A stretch of 64,000 nucleotides of DNA from Agelaius tricolor (lineage: Eukaryota; Chordata; Aves; Passeriformes; Icteridae): assembly GCA_023055355.1 (NCBI GenBank), contig JALJCS010000022.1:10547501-10611500 (forward strand), read 5' to 3'. This document shows, one piece after another, positions 1 to 13,200 of the stretch. The translations under genes and the position numbers were made by a program. Below the pieces are notes generated by a model, which did not search any database, had not been told where the DNA came from, and worked only from the letters and a program-made list of their open reading frames with translations. Within the stretch, counting starts at the first letter, position 1. The number at the start of each line of letters is the position of its first letter.

Positions 1-3000
1 TGGGCTCCAGGGCCCAAATTTGTTAATAAAATCAAGGAGTTAAGTTTCCTTGTCCTAGACTCTCACATGCAAAAGAGGAATACAGGAATGTTTAGCAATG
101 AACTCATTTATGGCAGCGTGTCAGACACCACAGACCTTCTGAGGGGATCAAAAGGCTCCACTAAAGAAAGCTGCCAAGAACTCAACTCAGGTTTCACACT
201 GCTGGGCTGTTTTGTACCCTCTATGTGTGTTAGTGGCTCTGGATGTCCTTTGAAAAGTTAAAGGCTTTGTGCTCAGTACGTGGTTAGCTGGGAGTATCAC
301 TGCATCACATCATATCCCACTCCACCTGCACTGCTTCAAACCAGTTTGGCCATGGCAGTGGAAGCAGAACTGGGGCACATCCTCCTGATCCATGAACATA
401 AATCCCTTTAATTCTGATAGAGTGAAGAATCCATCACAGAGAGCGGGGGATCATCTCAGGCTCACACAGCAGCACGCTGAAACTTCCCTCGTGCAAATTA
501 TGAACTTGCTTTCCTCCCAATTGCCTGATGCATATCCCTGCCAGCCCAGAAACTCACAAAATTCACACCCACACACAGGAATGATGTGTGGGAACAGCAA
601 CTGGCAGAATTACAGTGATAAGAAGCAGAAATCACAATTATTTGGTGGTGGGCCTTATCTGTGAGGAAGCTGGAGGTCAGCTCCTTATTTACACAAGAGG
701 GCAGAAATTGCCACCTGACAGAAAAGATAAAATAGAGAATGAGGCATAAAAGTTTTCTAGTTTACTTATTAGCACTATATGTAATTGGATGGAAGTAGCA
801 GATTTCAAAAATTTGTCTTACTGTAATGACCATAATTTTTTAGAGATCGAAAATGAATCTGACTAGAAAATACCATTAAACTACCAACTTGCTTAAAATT
901 TAAAGGGTAATTCACATATAATGCTTTTATTTAATAGCCCAATTTACAAAACGTCTAAAATTAATGCAGATCTTTTCAGGACAAAATCAGCTGTAACTGC
1001 ACCAACTAATTTTTGCTCATTTGAACTGAATTATTAATAAGAGAGAAATATACCATATGTTCCCAAAAGAGCTGGATACATTTATTTCAAATAAAATTGC
1101 CGTGTTTGGTGGAATATAAGAGGTTTAAATGCTTTCAGAGAAATGGGTTACTTATATACTGATTTAATAGAGTATAAATCAGACTGCATAATTAGGGACA
1201 CAGCTGTTTCCTAACCTAAAGCTGCCAGCTTTTGTTGGTTAAGTTCCTTTATCACCTGCATGGCTTTAATCAGCAATAATTTGTTCTTCTTGTGGAGCAA
1301 TACAAGTTAATCAATAATTTTGCTGTTTGTACTATACTGGAAAAGGGCTTTTATGGCAGGTTTAGCTTAAACTGGGCACACATTCTCCTGACTAATTCAC
1401 TTGATTTGTTTAATTTTATGGTGATCTTGATGCTAATTAAAAATGAAAGTATTTTTGGTAGCTAAACCTCTATCTGCACAGGGTACAGAGATATATTGGG
1501 TTAACTTTTTAATGCATGTTCCTAAGTTTGCACTACATTCACATTTGGGCATAAATCCCAAATCCTTACCTGTAAGCTAAAACTCCATGGAAACTTCTCC
1601 CCTTAGAGCATACCTGGAAATTTCCATTCTGTCTGCTCCCAGAAACAAACAAACAAAAAAAGGGATAATGAGAATTTCTCTTCTATTCAGTTTGTTTTAA
1701 AAACTTGACCAGATATCAAAACAAGACTCAGTGCATATTTAATCTACAACTGGAATTTACTCTTAACCAACACATCTGGTGACAGCACCACATTGTTGGG
1801 CCATGGCTTTATTCCTAGAAGGTCAGCAAGGGAAAGATTTTTATTAGTGAGTATATTTACACCTGATTTTCACTCATTTTGTGCTGTAATGTGAATTTAA
1901 GTGAGCAAAACTGTTCAAACTGATCTATGCATTATCTTCAAATGGGTTATCTGGAGGATTATATTTTTTAAAACTCACATCCATGGCACAAAAACTTTCA
2001 AGTCCTTTGACATCCAGATGAGCCAAACACCCAGGGCAGAGTGATGCAGCTCAGATGAGCATGAAAGAAGCAAAGTTTCACTTGTAAATATTTTGGTTTT
2101 CCTATACAGCTGTTCACACCTGATATTTTTCCTCTTCTCAAGAGTTTTAAACCCTAATTCAAATCCTATCAAGCTCTCCTTGGCTTTAGAATCTTGGGAT
2201 CAGAGGAAAGACTGTGGATAGGTCTGCTTTGAGTTGAGATTTATATAATACATAAACTATGTTGTAATAAATTCATACAAATCCTAACCTCTAAAAATAT
2301 GTAGACACATATATATGTATATTCTTAGCTGTTTGAACATTGGAGTATGGTAGTTTTAAAAGTCTTGGAGGACAAATGGTAGAATGTGATATTTCTAAAT
2401 CAAATTCTGTAATTAGCTACGTGAAAGCCACTGGCTACTTTCAGCTACTTGTTGAATATTATTAAAAAAGCAGCATATGATACAAATTTCAACAAATTAT
2501 ATCTGAATATTGTTATTTGCATCCCAGTTATCTCTAACTAATGCAAGCCTATAAATTCACCTCTGCAAAAGGGAATGAATTTTCCGTCCTGCTGTAGCCC
2601 TGTAGAGGCTCCAGTAGCACCACCTTCAAGTAAGAGGATGTTCATTAACTGCAAATGTAACTGTATTTTTATTTAGGGATGGAGGAAGGAGATGGAAAGG
2701 GCTGTGAGTGATTCCTGATGCCAGGTTTATATTTTAAATAGTTCTATTTGAAGTGCATCTGCTCCTTCCAGCCTTTCCCCTTGTCTTCCACAGGGTTACA
2801 CACAGATAATCACATTCCTTCCTTTTAGAGCCAGAACATTCTTTTAAAACCCCACAGAGACAATATGCAACTTAAAGTAGAAAATTGGCTTCACTCACAA
2901 ATTATGCATTAAAGAGACTTTGCATCTCACTATATGTCTTGCTCAGAGGGAACTTCCACGCTCGCAGATTCCAGCTGTGCAGGACATAAAAATTTTATGC

Positions 3001-3742
3001 TGTAACTTTTACAGACTGAGAAGGACTTTCTCCACAGCTTCAGCTCTTTGAGGGAGCTGTCACTAAAGAGCAAGCTCTGTTTGACAATTTCTAATTAGCT
3101 CTCTGTCCCTGAGGAGAGGAATAATGCCACCAACGGGGACAACCTGGAACTTCTCACCAGCTGACTGAGAAAGGTCCCATTTATAACCCAAAAATGTCCC
3201 TTCCACTCAGGACCAAAGTGAAATACATAAATTGTAGAAGTAATTGAACATTGAATTGAATTGAATTGAATCTACAACCATTGCAGAAGTAAAGAAAACA
3301 AGTTTTGCAGTGTTTTTCTTTCCTCCTTTGACGCTCACGTCACCGCTCTCTGGAGATTTCCCTAACTTGTTTAATCTGTGGTTTCCTACAAACAACTCCT
3401 TCCCTGGCTTGATGCTGGTGTAGAAACCATGGAAATGTTGTGCCCAAAGCCATTCTCCCCATGCTCCAAAGCACACAAACGTGAGCCATCCATTGTGTGG
3501 TCCATGGACACCAGCAGATACTCCAGGAGCATCACTCTGCCATCAAACCCACGTCTGAATTCCCCTGAAAAAAACCTTTCCCTGGGAAATTGTTGAGGTT
3601 TTGGTCAACAGAGTGAGTCCTCAGCTCTCCCATGGCTGAAATGCATTAATTTTAGTTAATTTTCCTGTTAAGCTGCTCCTTCTCCCTGAATGTTCTTGCG
3701 GCCTTATTTCAGAGTATTTTATTCAGATTTATGAGTAGGGTT
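1..3742. other. non-repetitive noncoding DNA, no gene recognised
   Basis: AT-rich single-copy-looking sequence. Open frames are all under 95 codons and resemble no family I know. The stretch from about 1,130 to 1,460 is dense in ATTA/TAAT cores and free of repeats, which would fit a regulatory element, but nothing here proves it. The only simple repeat seen is a short pentamer array at 3,251. Confidence 0.6.
3251..3270. repeat. short (TTGAA)4 pentamer repeat
   Basis: Four perfect tandem copies of TTGAA. Short enough to be a chance microsatellite. Confidence 0.8.
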
Positions 3743-3830
3743 CCCTAGAATGCTTTGGGTTGGAAGAGACTTTAAAAATATTTTCCTTCCAACCTGCCAT
3801 GAGCAGGGGCACCTTTCACTTGGAGGGCCA
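3743..3830 (-). mobile_element. CR1 LINE 3'-end fragment, degraded
   Basis: On the plus strand the order is an AGAATG-like end, GGGTTGGAAGAGAC, a run matching the CR1 pattern of CCAACC, CTGCCATGAGCAGGG and CACCTTTCACT. This is the antisense of the CR1 3' untranslated end. Several mismatches indicate an old copy. The boundary away from the 3' end is lost by decay. Confidence 0.75.
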
Positions 3831-6800
3831 AACCCACCTCAGCAGTCTTGTGTAATACCTATATTTTCACAATTAAGGGTAAAAAAACCTCAAAACACCT
3901 TTCTAAATGTGAGTGTTCAGAGATACTCCCTTCTACTGACTGGGGACTCCCCTCTGCCAGGACTCAGGGAACACATGATCTCCATAACTTGCTGATTTTA
4001 TCCATAATTAATTTTAATTTTTCCTTTACTCTTCCAAGAAGCACCGTTAACAGTAATGGAAAAAGTTATTTGGGAACATTTGGTTTATAATGTTTATCAC
4101 ATTGCTACACAATATATGTTATAGGTTTAAATCAATATGTGCAACTAAAGAACCAGCAATTAAACAACTGCTGCTTCCTATGCACGAAAAATGTGATTTT
4201 TCTCCTTCATATCTAACATGAACTGCAAATATATGTGTAGCTGTGGAGGCTTGGCCCTTAAGTCTTAATTTTGAAATGCTGAAAAAAACTGAGAAGGGCT
4301 TGTAAACAAGATATATTTGGCAATTCCTCCAGTGTGCTTTGATCTATGTAATATAGGTCAGCGCTCAGTGCTTCATTCTACATTCTCCCAAATATCTAAT
4401 TGCCTAATTATTGCATTATTTCACAGCCAGTTGGCTGAAAGGGTTTGTATGGGAGTGTGGCAGAATAAGAGAGCTGTCAGTCTTTGGTTATGGTCCTATA
4501 GTTCTAATTCAAGAATTAAATATCTGTCTTTTCTAAAAGTCATTACATGATTTATTGGAAAATTGGTAGAAACAGCCCTGGGGGGGTTGTGCTCAAAATC
4601 TGGTTTAGAAGAGTGGCTGCTAGCTATGACTTTTGATTTTCTTGTCTCAAAATGAATAGCACTGCCTGTTTCTATGCAAATTAAATGTTTGAATGTATTT
4701 TTTACAGATAGATTATAATTGTTAATTTAATTGTATTTCTTATGCAGAGAGGTGATTTGTGTTTTGCTCTTTATTTCTAGAGGAAACCCCTTTTGCTGCT
4801 GATTCCCCAGAAGTGCAGGACTGCTTTTTTTCTGTTTGATAGCCCTAAAATGTCCTGCAGAAATTGTAGGTCAAGAATTACAGCCATGGTAAATCATGCC
4901 TCATGAATGAGAAGTCATCTGTGATTTCTCTGGGGTTTTTTTGGTCTGTCTTTAAAATGAGAGTAATATTCAGAAGAAAATAAAGGCTTCTTTAACATAT
5001 ATTGGCATAAATATGAACCATTCCCAAATATGCATTTTTGTGTCATTCCAGCTTTGTTGACATCTAGAATTCAGGCTGCATCTACCAGAGAGGATACTCT
5101 ATAAAAAAGCCTCAAGAAAAAAAAAATAGCTAGAGCAACTCCCAGAAATTATATTTTAAAATGTAATTAAATTTCCTTTCTGGGTATAAAAATGATCACT
5201 GCCCACCATGAACCCAGAGGTGCCTCCATCCTCTCTCCTCTTGACTGTTGAGAAGCTGCCTGGGAAGTTTTTTTGCTTTATGCAGCTTTCAACAATTTCA
5301 TGGCCCAAACATCACTGGTGTTTTAGTGATTTCCCCCTTTTCCTGAGCTTTAGGACCAAGAGAGGAATAGGTGGCTCATACATCCTCTGAGCACAGGGAA
5401 CAGGGCAAGGGATGGGTGTTGGCTGCTTCTCTGGGGGCTCAGCAGCCCCCAACTCCTTTGGTGTGGCCCAGCAACTTCATCGCCAAAATTTCCTCTCTCT
5501 GCCTCCCTGCTGACCCATTTACCTCTGTTTCTGAAACAACTGATCCACTTTTGTAATGCCAAGCAGCACAAAACTGGCTTCTCTGTGGCTCCATTCACCT
5601 CCTTCCTTCCAGGAGCTGCCGCCCATTTCATGGGAGCTGGAGGCTCACAAAAATCAATAACTTCCTACCAAAGGGTCTGTCAAAAACAATCATGATCATG
5701 GCCAGAGAGAAAAAGTCACCAAAATGCAGGTCTAAAAGCTGACAAGGGGTTAACTCTCCTATTTATGCATCTGATAATTTATAAGAATTATTTGCATTTA
5801 TTGTCAGCCACTGGACTCACGTAATAGCCCTAAAGCTGCAAAGGGCAAACAGGAGGCACATGAGATGCAGCTGGATGGATACAATAGATTGAACATCTCC
5901 AAAGAACTCCCATTAGAGTCCAGTGGGTCAATAATCCACAAACCAAGAAGGATTTACATGATGGACCATAAAAGCTGCTTTGGAGCCATTTTATCAAGGC
6001 AGGATCTGGCTTTAAAACTATGGTGATGTGCAGGTCTTGCTGCATTTCATGATGCCATTTTAGTTTACATCAAAACAGAGAAACAGTATAAAATTAGTGA
6101 AATGATGGTAAGGATCACAATAGGTTATTTCCTTGATGTCACAAAATAACTCTCTGAGAGCCATTGTATTTACTACAATGAAACTGAAAACTTAGAACAA
6201 AGCAGACTCTGTACGCTGTGAGCTATGAATAAGATGCACATTTATTGAGGATAACAGAGATAAAAATGTCTTTTCTACATCATTTTGACATGGTATGCTC
6301 AGTAAAGACCTAGGGAAATAGGATGACCTATTTCCAGGTGTAGGCAAGCTGGATTGAATCTGTGGCAGGAGAATGTAGAGGAGATGCTACTGTACCTTCT
6401 CCTTCAATTTATTTGCTCAAGGTATTCAAAAATTAACTTCAGCTTGGTTAAACACAGAGCAGCCTCAAAACTCTAATTTATGGCCATGAGGACTTCCTGT
6501 GTACCAGCTTCATTCCTTTCTCTGATAGAGGACTGCACTTTTGCAGAGAGAAATTTGCATCAATAGAAGAAATTAGGGGCAAAATAAGGTGGAACCCCCA
6601 ATTTTATTGACTTTTCTTTTGTGCCAGGACAGTGGTATTAAATGGACGTGGAAAACACCAGGCTTTATCTCCTTTCCCACAAAAAAATCACAGAGTGAAA
6701 AAAAAAAAGCTCTGCAAGCACAACACATAAGAAGATGATCATTGCAGCTACGTGGTAAATCTGCAAAAGACTTAAACATTAAAAATTAATCTCAGGACTT

Positions 6801-7780
6801 TATTATTCCTTTGTAACTCAGCACTGCAATGATCTTTGTGTGGTGGAGGGCTCTGCAGTGCTCATATGTGCTCTCCTGCCTCGGCAGAATGCCATGAATT
6901 AAGGATGGAGCGTAAACCTCGCCTTTGAATTTCCTGGCTTTTGTTGGTTTGTGTCATAAAACTCAACATTATTCAAATCTGGGGTTTTGTATTTAATATT
7001 ATTAAATGCCTCCTCATCAATGCCAAGTCTGTAATTGGTCACAGTGAATAGGTGATTAGACAGATAAAGTGCAATTGTGATTGCAAAAACTATCACCAGG
7101 TTTGCCGAGGACAATAATTATGTAGGTTATAATGTTTGAAAATATTGCCTAAATCTCCTTCCCACATGTTGTTTGTGATGGAAAACAATTAGACAAAGGA
7201 TTCTTTTTCTAAGCTGCCTCTGATTCAGATTTGCCTGATGAATGGTCTTTATACTGAACCCAAAGCATTTGTTCCAAGTAAATTATATGTCATTGCAAAT
7301 GCAAAAGGTCTGCTTCACAATGTTTATTGGGATAAATTAAATCTTCTAAAGATGGTAAACAGAAGGCCTCAATAATGATTCACTTCTGTATAGTTTAAAC
7401 TGAAAAGGATGTTGCAGTTAGAAGGATGGAGATGAGGCAAACAACACTCCCTGCTTTGTATTAACAACATAAGAGGTACAATAGGGAAATTTAATTTGAT
7501 ACTGATCTACATGAGGCATAACACAGCAACACAGTTTCAAATGCTACTTTTCTAATGGCAGCCTTTGAATTGCAAATTTCCACCAAAACCACCTGATTCA
7601 TTACTTGAATGCATTCCCAATCCAGTCAAGGAGTTTCTCTCCCTGCTTCCACAGGGGTAGGAGCAGGCTCTCCTTCCTTACCATCTCAGGAGAGGGATAT
7701 AAAACCCAAGGGATGCTTTCCTTGGGAAAGCCTGGAGCCTGCAAGGTGCCAGGCACACAGGCAGCCTGTCTAGTGCTCAA

Positions 7781-7781
<1 letters not shown>
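3831..7781. other. non-repetitive noncoding DNA, no gene recognised
   Basis: No interspersed repeat recognised. A near-perfect inverted repeat lies at about 5,431-5,450 (TGGGGGCT facing AGCCCCCA). A minus-strand open frame at 6,899-7,114 is discussed under findings; no family was recognised for it. Confidence 0.55.

Positions 7782-7819
<38 letters not shown>
7782..7819. repeat. poly(A) run of 38
   Basis: Thirty-eight uninterrupted A. There is no AATAAA within the 40 bases upstream and no obvious retrocopied gene, so it is annotated as a homopolymer. A perfect 7-base-pair hairpin (GCTTTCC facing GGAAAGC) sits about 65 bases upstream. Homopolymer length in an assembly is error-prone. Confidence 0.9.
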
Positions 7820-7821
<2 letters not shown>

Positions 7822-10035
7822 AGCTGCCTCTGCCTTTGCTGCAGCAGCCAAATTTCTGCTTGCAGGGAAAGGTCAGATCCTGGAATAGCGCACAGCCCTT
7901 TGGAAGCGCTCGCTGGTGTTGGGAAAGGACACTGCTCAAAGCTGGCAGTGCTTGGAAAACATTTTGTGCCTTCTGTGGGCCCTCCAAAAACCCACTAAAA
8001 GAAATGGCAATTTTCCTTCAATGCTCTCAGGCTCCTGATGGAAAATGCTGTGAGGATGGCAGAGCCCTCGGGAGCAGAGGAGCCTTGGGCAGGAGGCTGA
8101 GCACACACGGCCCCATGAGCACAGGGAATCTCCAGGGCTTTCTCTCTGGGTGTGAGAGGCCTGGGGTTCAGCCACTGCACCTCTGAAAGGACCCCATGGC
8201 CTGTCTGGGAAGCTAAATTCTCCTTGAGCCTGGAGGGAACACATGTGAACTTTAATGGGTGTCAGTTAATTAGTTTACAACCGAGTCTAAAACAATTTCT
8301 GTACATGTTTGTCAGGTCCTTTAGTCCCTCCATGAGCTCACTCTTTCAACCATTATTTGTCTAAATTTCCAGCTCACTGAAATCTTCCTTACAGGTGATT
8401 AAAACCTGTCCTATGGACTATTAAAGTGCTCCACAGAAAATTACTAGCTGGACCTCAACCACTTCATTGTCTCTATTTTTAGAATATTTGTTTCTTTTAA
8501 CCCAAGTTCCTCATTTCAGGCATTTGGGCTGCTTGCAGCATCCCTTGAAAGGTTTTCACCACCTACTTACTGTTCATTAGTATTCACAGTCACAGGAACA
8601 CCTTTAACTCACATCCCAGATAAAAGCTTTATTAATGGGAATTCATACCTGATCTCGAACACATTGGTAATTAAGCATCCATAAGTGTTGAAAAATAAAT
8701 AAAAGTTTGCTTGTTACTTGGAGGTGGCAAACAATTTCCTCTTTGCTTCTAGGACTCTCCCCATCCTCCATACACCCTGAATGTTCTGCCAGCTGAGAGG
8801 ATTGGCAGGAAGTCAGAAGGGGAGTTTGTAATTTCCCAGCTGTTCAGCAGCTGGGCAAGGCAAAGGGGATGTGCAGCAGAGCAGGTACAGAGATCTGTGC
8901 TCACAAAAAACATCAGCAGGAGCAGGACAGAGAAGGAGCTTCAGTGCTTAAGGTAATGCAAATGAAATGTAGATAAGCACATATTGCATCTTCACCTCTG
9001 AGGAAGGCACAGACAATATAGACAAGATGTGAACACTCTCCTTTAGTGCTTCCAATCATTTGTAAATAAAAAAATACCTCTGTGAACTCCAGGTTTCCCC
9101 CTGCTTAGCAGATGGCCAAAGGAAGCAATTACAGTGTGTACTAAACCTGCAGAGTTTTCTTCACAAAACAATTCACTAAAATCCTTTATATGAGAACAAG
9201 CTTTCATTAATGACCTCTTTGAATTTTACTGGTGAGCCCAGCAATAACACACGGGTATTGTTAGAAATGTAAATGTAAGGAGATAAGGAAATTTTCAGGC
9301 AAATCTATATTTAATTTCAAAGAAAAGCTGCTCATTTCTAATGGCCCTGTTTGCATGGATATCTGATGGTAAGGCTAGGGGAGGGTCACAGCAGATAACA
9401 CCTAACAGGATCATTGAATGAAAAACAAATATTTATTTTCTCTTTGTCTCTTTGGGACTCATTTGCATTAAAACTGCAGCTTTCTCAGAGACTGTTAGTG
9501 AAAAAAAGCCACCCTAATTTATGCATTTAATATTAGGAAGGCTCTTTGAGATTAAGGTTATATAAAAGCTGATTCCACTCCACATCCTCATCTCTCCACA
9601 AAGAACACGAAGCTGAGACGAATGGTTTGGGTGCTCCGTTTGTTGTACACCTCACATTTGCATTTTATTGCACCTATGTATTTTTATAACTGTATTATAG
9701 ATCCTATTGTCACACTTGGTTTCTTTCCTGAATTCCAGCTGCTATTCCACAAAGCTATTTGTCACTTATTTTAACCTTGAGCATGCAAAACTCCTCACAG
9801 GTTTAAAATTAAGCAAGAGCTTACGTGAAGAGACATTTAATGCATTCAGGCAGTGTTGCCTCACTACCTGAAGCTGTTTTGCATTATCTCCAGTGATCTT
9901 TGGCTCTGCAAAAACCTTTTTGTTGTCATCCTTAATGCAGTCTTATGATATTCCTTCCAGAAATGAGACAAATGGGTGTGGATGAATACATTGAATAAGT
10001 TTATATTTGCTGAAGTCTGTTAAACTCACTGTCAT
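7820..10035. other. non-repetitive noncoding DNA, no gene recognised
   Basis: The first 400 bases are moderately GC-rich and the rest is AT-rich. No recognisable repeat, RNA gene or exon. Confidence 0.55.
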
Positions 10036-10256
10036 CATGGAATCACAGAATGGTTTGGGCTGGAAGGGACCTTAAAGCTCCTCCAGTTCCAGCCCCTGCC
10101 ATGGGCAGGGACACCTTCCACTGTCCCAGGCTGCTCCCAGCCCCACTGTCCACCCTGGCCTGGGACACTTACAGAGATCCATGAGCAGCCCCAGCTTTCC
10201 TGGGCCCCACCACGCTCACAGGGAGGAATTCCTTCCTAAAATACCATCCAAAAACT
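10036..10256 (-). mobile_element. CR1 LINE 3'-end fragment
   Basis: The antisense CR1 3' end is well preserved: an imperfect octamer end (CATGGAATCACAGAATGG), then TTTGGGCTGGAAGGGACC, CCTGCCATGGGCAGGGACACC, CTGTCCACCCTGGCCTGGGA and finally a GGAATTCCTTCCTAAAATACC block. Only the last 220 bases of the LINE are present, the usual result of 5' truncation. Confidence 0.93.
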
Positions 10257-13200
10257 TCTTTTTTTCATTTACAAGCCACGCTCGAAGCTTTTGTGAGGAC
10301 AATAACTCCCCCAACTGGGGCTATGTCTCACCCCAGCACATTTTGCACCAGGGATGCTCCCACCCTCACAGGGCACCCAGAGCCTGTCACAATCGTTGTG
10401 TCCTTGCTTCCCTTCTGTGATAGAATGCAAATAGCCAAGGGATCGTTGAAAACCAGGGTGATTATCCAGGATACTTTGCATGCCTTTTTATATCTTCATT
10501 TGTCCCACTGTTAAACTACAAAATGTGATCCCTCCTTTTTTATTGTCTGCTCTGTGTGAATAAGCACGTTGCAAAAGCCAATTGTTTGTCAAACCTGTTT
10601 TAAAACTGCTTTAAAAGCTGCACAGGCATATATTCCTTTTAAATAAGTAGCAGATTTAAGTGAGACAAGTTCAAAAAGAGATGGAATTCAAGTAATGTAG
10701 GAGGTGGGATCTCTTGATGGAGTTTTATATGGAGCAGCATTTCACATCAAAATAATTACATTTCTATGCTGATTAATGATTAACCTGGTTCTTTGTTACT
10801 CCTTTCTGAATGCCAGCCTCAGTCCTGAGACAGACTCGCTCTGGAGTCAATAGGAGAAGTCATGTGAACGTCAAAAAGCAGAAGTTATCTCTGTCATTAA
10901 CCTTGAGAAGCACCATCGATTGCTGGCACTAAGTAAGATCTAATGGCTGCAGAGAAACAACTGCTTCAAAAACAATTTTCAAGGCATATTTGAAAATGAG
11001 TTAGATGAAGCTACAAAAATGTGGCATTGATGTGATTTGGTACAGCTAACTCAGAATTGCTTTGTGATGCAGTTCACCTAGATTTGCTGGGACAATAAAG
11101 AAGGGAGAAGCCTCCATGTTGCCTTGCTTTCCAATCCAAATTAGCATCTGCCTATGATGCAGAAATTAATAGAAGTAGAGAGGCATGTGAGTGCAATGCT
11201 GATGCTCTAACAGGATCATTTTAATTCTGCACTATTCACTTTAGCTCCTCTGTATGTTAACTCAGGTATGTTTGAAAATGTGACTTTATGCTTACAGCCT
11301 GACAGGGAAAAATAAATACATGTTTTCTGTGGGCTTGGGAGATATAAAAACATACTTTGAAAGAGAATTTCCATCCCACTTTTTGGGATGAAAGGAATTT
11401 GCAAGCCTTGACAATTTCAGCTGCCCATATCCTCACCAGTTCTTAAAATTAGAGATGTAACTTCTTCAGTAGGTAAAACACCTGTAATTTGAGTCTTTTT
11501 GGATAAGTGTTTTTGTAATTTTTGGGAAGTACAAAACTGGCTTTTGTGGGGAGTTCTGCATCATTTAGGACATAGAATTTGGCCCCAAACTTCCTTGGTG
11601 TGTCCATTAAGTACCTTGGGAGAGAAAATCTCCAGAGCAGACCAGATAAAAAATTAAACTCAAAATTGAGTCATGTGCTGCTGAAATGCTGTGAGAAGAT
11701 AATGAAATAAAGGACATTGTACTGAAATAAAATATGATGTAAAATTGTTCTACTCTGGTGCTTGGCCAGCAGCAAATTGCAGGAATTTAAGGCCTAAGTT
11801 GATGGCTCTAACTCTGGTAAACATTCAAATAAAACAAAGATTTTACCTAAGCAAATACTGTAGAGGGGTCCAGTCTGTGGTAAACTTGCATGAGACAGAC
11901 TTTAGTCAAATGCACTCAGCTCCGCCTATTTTATTAAGATGTGACCCTTCTCCTGCTGCAAGCTCATCTCTTACACCATGATTTGCAGCAATTAATTGGT
12001 CTCCTCTAGCTGACTAGCAAATCCATATACTACTGTAATTACCTGAATGTAAAATATTTAGGAAATATCTATCATGCTCTTGGAAGTCTCAGGTCATTGA
12101 AAGAAAGCCAATGAAATTGCAAACAGGATGAAGGGATTGGCTACCAGGTACCTTTCCTCCCCCCTCCCCATCCTCTTGGCTCTTAGCATTTGTCTCTAGG
12201 GCATGACCAAATAGTGGCCATGTGTCATAAAGACATTTATCATGTAATTACAGCTTTAAGATCAGTTTCTGTTGATGTGAGATGATTACTTTGTATTTCA
12301 CGCCTTTCAGGTTCCCAGCTGGGATTCAGAGCTTTAAGGACATGGGGTATATATTTTTTAAATTTATGAGATAGCCATTAATTTAATTAATTGGACCATA
12401 AGAGTTCAGTCAGTGACCAAATAAGAATCCTGCGAAACAGAGAGAACCAGATGTTTTATGAAGTTTCGATATTTTTGACGTGCATAACTTGGCAAAGCAA
12501 GGCCTTTGTTTCCTCCTCAAGGAGCAGAACACCTCTGTGGAGTAAGAAAAATGACACATCAAAGTCACTGCCTGTGAACCCTGACACTGGAATAAGAACA
12601 GTGTTCAAATGAGGCTGTTTTAGGCCTGGCTTAAATGGTATTGTTCTCATGTGCTGGCAATAGCTCAGTGCCATTCCTGTGGCTTACATCAATATTGCAC
12701 ACTAAAATCTGGGCTCAGGCCTGTAACTGTGATTCCTCTACTAAATTTTGGGACCTTTTGTTGTGGGTTTATATAATTTTGTGTTTTCAAATAGATATCT
12801 GATTTGAATCATTGTGAGAAGGTCCCTGTCACCAAAGTGATCACAAAGCTGCATTTCCAGTGTTGTCAACTCTCACTACATTTCCATGAGCTTTCTTCAA
12901 GATGAATTCCCATTGAGCTCCCAGTTCTTCTGATCTTGGGGTCAGATTTTCTGACCATCCTCACAGGTGTTTAAATTAGTATATTCCATTTTTAAAGGCT
13001 TCATTGAAACCAGTTAAGATTTTAGTGGAATGAGTTTTAGCTTTCTTTCCATTATCTCCTCACCTGAGATGCAGGAGGAAATCCAGGACTGCAGCAGTGT
13101 CTGACTTGCAGCCAGACAAAATATTTTATGCTTGTGCCAGTTAAAGAATTCTGCCTGGCTCGTGTCCAGAGAGACCCCCAAATCTCAATATTTACCACAA

